Origin: Colletotrichum lupini
Lineage: Eukaryota; Ascomycota; Sordariomycetes; Glomerellales; Glomerellaceae
Assembly (NCBI RefSeq): GCF_023278565.1
Contig: NC_064678.1
Span: 4,588,001 to 4,652,000, forward strand
Reading direction: 5' to 3'
Length of the DNA stretch: 64,000 bases
Positions 61,442 to 64,000 of this stretch are shown here, one piece after another. Position 1 is the stretch's first letter. Each line of letters starts with the position of its first letter. The position numbers and the translations under genes are program-made. The notes beneath the pieces were generated by a model. The model ran no database searches. It was given only the letters and a program-made list of their open reading frames with translations, and was not told the origin of the DNA.

Positions 61442-63777
61442 CTAGACTGCCTGGACGTAGCTTGCAGGCACGCTCTTCGTTGCGCCGCCCTTTTCGACTT
61501 CGGCCCAACCGTCGCCCGGATCGTCCTTGATGAGGACAAATCTCTCGCCCTCCGTCATGCTGTGCTCTGCGTCGCTTTGCGCCGTGTACTCGTACAACGC
61601 CTCCACGTACTTGAGTTTCTTGGCTCCGCGCTTCGGAGCGACTGCCGGCCCCTTCTTCTTCGGTCCCGCTGTCCCAATCGAGGAGCCAGAGTTGGAGTAC
61701 GTCGACTCGGGCCGGGCGGACGCTCCGGTGTTCTGCGCGACCATGGGCGATGGTGGTGCCCAGTCGACATAGCTGGCGGGCACAATGCCTTCTTTGTATC
61801 CTGCGCGCACCTTGACCCAGCCAGTGCCATCTTTGAAAGTTTATTAGCAAATGGGAGTAAATCTGGCGAGGATGAAAACATACCATCAGGTTCTAGCATT
61901 GTGACTTCCCGGCCTTCGACTACAGATACTTCACCGTCGCCACTAGCTTCAAAGGTGTAGAGCATCTTGCCCTTCTGCTGGTCTGGAGAGCCCGACCCAT
62001 TCGGCGCGCTACCAGGTAGTTCGCTGATATAGGCCGCTGGCGGCGGGGCCATGACCCTCTTACGGGCCGTAGTAGAGCTTACGGTCGACGCAGGAGCAGC
62101 TGGGCGGGGTGTCGATGGCTCAGGAGGAACCTCATCTATCGGCGATGTCGGGCCCCCAGTGATCGACCGACGTGCGCTATGCGCGTATCCTGAACTCAAG
62201 GAGTTCATCGTATTCGATCTCGTTAGGGTCGGCGAATCTGTTGCGACGGTTGGAGAGGACGCGGTCGGTTTCAACAGCGAGTTGGCAGCCTCTTGGCGTT
62301 CGGCCTTGAGCTTCTTTCGTTCATCCTTCGTCTGCTCGCCTGGGCAGTCGGCTGGGACCTTCATCTCGCACTTGTTGTGACACGTATAGCCACAGTCCCT
62401 GCAGTCAAAGCCTTTGGCTGATAATCCCCATATCCTTTCACCGCAAAGGTCGCAATTTGTTGGAATCTTGAAGGTTTGCGCCTTGAAGTTATGGTTCTTC
62501 GCTCCAAGTGTCACATCTCCCACAGCCGAGGTAATGGTGGACGTCTCGACTTCAGCGGTCACTCTCCGCCTGTCGACGGCGTGGAGATCTTCCTGCAAGG
62601 CGAAAATTTGCGTAACCACAAGAACTTCATCCTTCTTCTCGGTGCCCTCTCGTATTCTTTGCTTTATACGTTTGATACCCTCAACCTCCCGTCTTTTCTT
62701 GTCAACCTCTCTGCGTAGGTCTCCGAGATGAGCTTTCGATTTACTGAGTACGTTACGGAGATAGATCTTGGCGGATTCGTCTACAATCATCAAGTCGTCG
62801 TCATGCCATACGGGACTAGGCTCAAAAACCTTGTCTGGTGGCTCGTGGAATGCGCCGAGGTTGTGACGGATATACATCATAGAGTCGAGGTGAGGCTGGT
62901 TTCTGGAAATCTCGGTTGCTAGCTTTTGCATCAATCCTTTACTGCTCTCCAGCATAGCCGCTTCCAATTGGGATGCGACCGTCCACAGACCATTCAGCTT
63001 CATGGTACGGAACTCAGCCAAGTCCTGTAGACTGTCCATGACCTCGGGAACGTAGTCATGGTAGTACCGCTCTTTTTGCTTGTTAGTGACATTGATTGCG
63101 ATCAAGTATGTGTTCTTGACGTTATTCATGTCTAGAATCTGCTGCTGATAGGCGCTCTGCGCTTTGGCCTTGTCAAAGGACGATTCAGACTTTTTGCGCT
63201 TGCTTTCCACTTCCTGACAAGCAGCATCGTATTTGGCCTTTGTCTTGCGCAGGTCCGCGTATTGAGAGTCCCTTTCGTGTTCGAGTTTGCCGGCATAGTC
63301 GGCATGGCGCTTGCGCAGCTCTTCGAAACGGGTGCCGAGGAACTTGAGGGGTTCAGCCACTTGAGAGAGGAGGTTGTTGCCGTATCGATCGTGTTCGTCG
63401 GCTCGGGATTCGAGTGTAGTAAGCTGCGTAGACCAGGTAGTCAAGGAAGCGCTTTCGAGAGAACCTGGTGTCATGGCGGGGGTGTCGCCGACGCTGAGAG
63501 GCGCTGACTTCTTGTTTTTCTTTTCGAAGTACTTCTTGGCCAAGGCATTGAGCTTCGCAGCATATTCCTTTTCGATGGCACTCCTTTCGCGGTAGAATTG
63601 CTGTATTTCGTCGAGCCAGGATATGCCGTGAGCAACCCAAGTGTTGGCGGGCTTGAAGCCATCCTAAAGGACATGTCAGCGTCTGGAGGGGCCAAGCCAA
63701 GCCGCGGGGGAAACTGCGCGCGGAATACGGACCTTGAGCTCAGCGCCGAAGGTCGGCGCAACATCTACGTCCGCCAT
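61442..63777 (-). CDS. bzz1: Bzz1-type F-BAR / C1 / double SH3 actin-regulatory protein (737 aa)
   Basis: Membrane-bending adaptor that in yeast joins endocytic patches, binds Las17/WASP and promotes actin assembly. Exons on the minus strand are 63733..63777, 61884..63663 and 61442..61830, with introns of 69 and 53 bases. The first exon encodes only 15 residues (MADVDVAPTFGAELK). An F-BAR domain covers residues 1 to about 270, starting with FCH-type WLDEIQQFYRERSAIEKEYA, and a coiled coil follows. A C1 domain lies near 404-453, with the full Cys/His pattern from HNFKAQTF to CEMKVPADC. A Ser/Pro-rich linker leads to SH3-1 at about 584-640, whose PDDGTGWVKV strand is joined across an intron. 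SH3-2 is the C-terminal 56 residues (ALYEYTAQSD.. ending ASYVQAV). Domain order and length match fungal Bzz1. Confidence 0.96.
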
Positions 63778-64000
63778 TGTCCAGACTTATGCTGTTGAAA
63801 CAGCATGCAAAGGTTGGGGATCCAACAGGTCAGTCTAAACTGAGTGCGGCGGCCAGAGGTGTTGTTGGGAGGAGGCGGGAGAGGGATTCGTGATGGAATC
63901 CTCCGAAGGAGCGAGAACAAGAAGAGGACAAACCGCCAACGGTGGGCTGCGGCCCGAGCAGGAGGTCGGCGGTGGGGGAGCAGTCGTATAAGGCTAACCC
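63778..64000. other. Bzz1 upstream region to window edge
   Basis: The last 223 bases are the 5' flank of bzz1. No feature is seen in it. Confidence 0.6.

Overview
The window is chromosomal DNA of a filamentous ascomycete, most likely a Sordariomycete. Protein-coding genes are broken by short introns of 49 to 94 bases (one of 154) with GT..AG ends and CTAAC-like branch sites. Leaders and promoters are pyrimidine-rich. The gene set is typical of a mould: isocitrate lyase, a GH72 glucanosyltransferase, a kinesin-3, Bzz1, a GT90 glycosyltransferase, and a NACHT/ankyrin protein with a DUF7580 neighbour. All gene models were assembled by eye from reading frames and splice signals, and every spliced model keeps an open frame to its stop. 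No tRNA, rRNA, CRISPR array or intact transposon was found.

Layout. 1-707: 3' end of isocitrate lyase (+). 1489-2870: FAD-dependent amine/amino-acid oxidase (+). 3082-4939 (-) and 5548-9729 (+): a divergent pair, a DUF7580 protein and a zinc-finger/NACHT/ankyrin NLR-like protein. 10001-12009: leukotriene A4 hydrolase-type aminopeptidase (-). 12010-26431: a 14.4-kb stretch without a supportable gene. 26432-28772: proline/serine-rich protein with an Uds1-like (septation) coiled-coil domain (+). 28773-34634: gene-free. 34635-39922: Unc104/KIF1-type kinesin-3 (+). 40992-41397: small cytochrome b5-like protein (-). 42380-43667: Oma1-type mitochondrial metallopeptidase (-). 44554-45231: DUF985 cupin (+). 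45629-47094: six-exon LaeA-like SAM methyltransferase (-). 47095-51801: gene-free. 51802-53328: GT90/CAP10 glycosyltransferase (-). 53329-55478: gene-free, with a 10-bp tandem repeat. 55479-57014: GPI-anchored beta-1,3-glucanosyltransferase (-). 57015-61441: gene-free. 61442-63777: Bzz1 F-BAR/C1/SH3 protein (-).

The genes do not form one pathway. Several relate to polarised growth: kinesin-3 moves early endosomes, Bzz1 links endocytic membranes to actin, the GH72 enzyme remodels wall glucan, and the Uds1-like protein may act in septation. The most accessory-looking part is 3-9.7 kb. There a signal-transduction NTPase of the fungal NLR class lies head to head with a DUF7580 gene, an arrangement worth testing as a non-self recognition module. 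Other points of interest are the long gene deserts, a 12-base word repeated in non-coding DNA, a decamer array whose variants are all CpA-to-TpA changes, a 17-base exon, and an intron that can be read through in frame.
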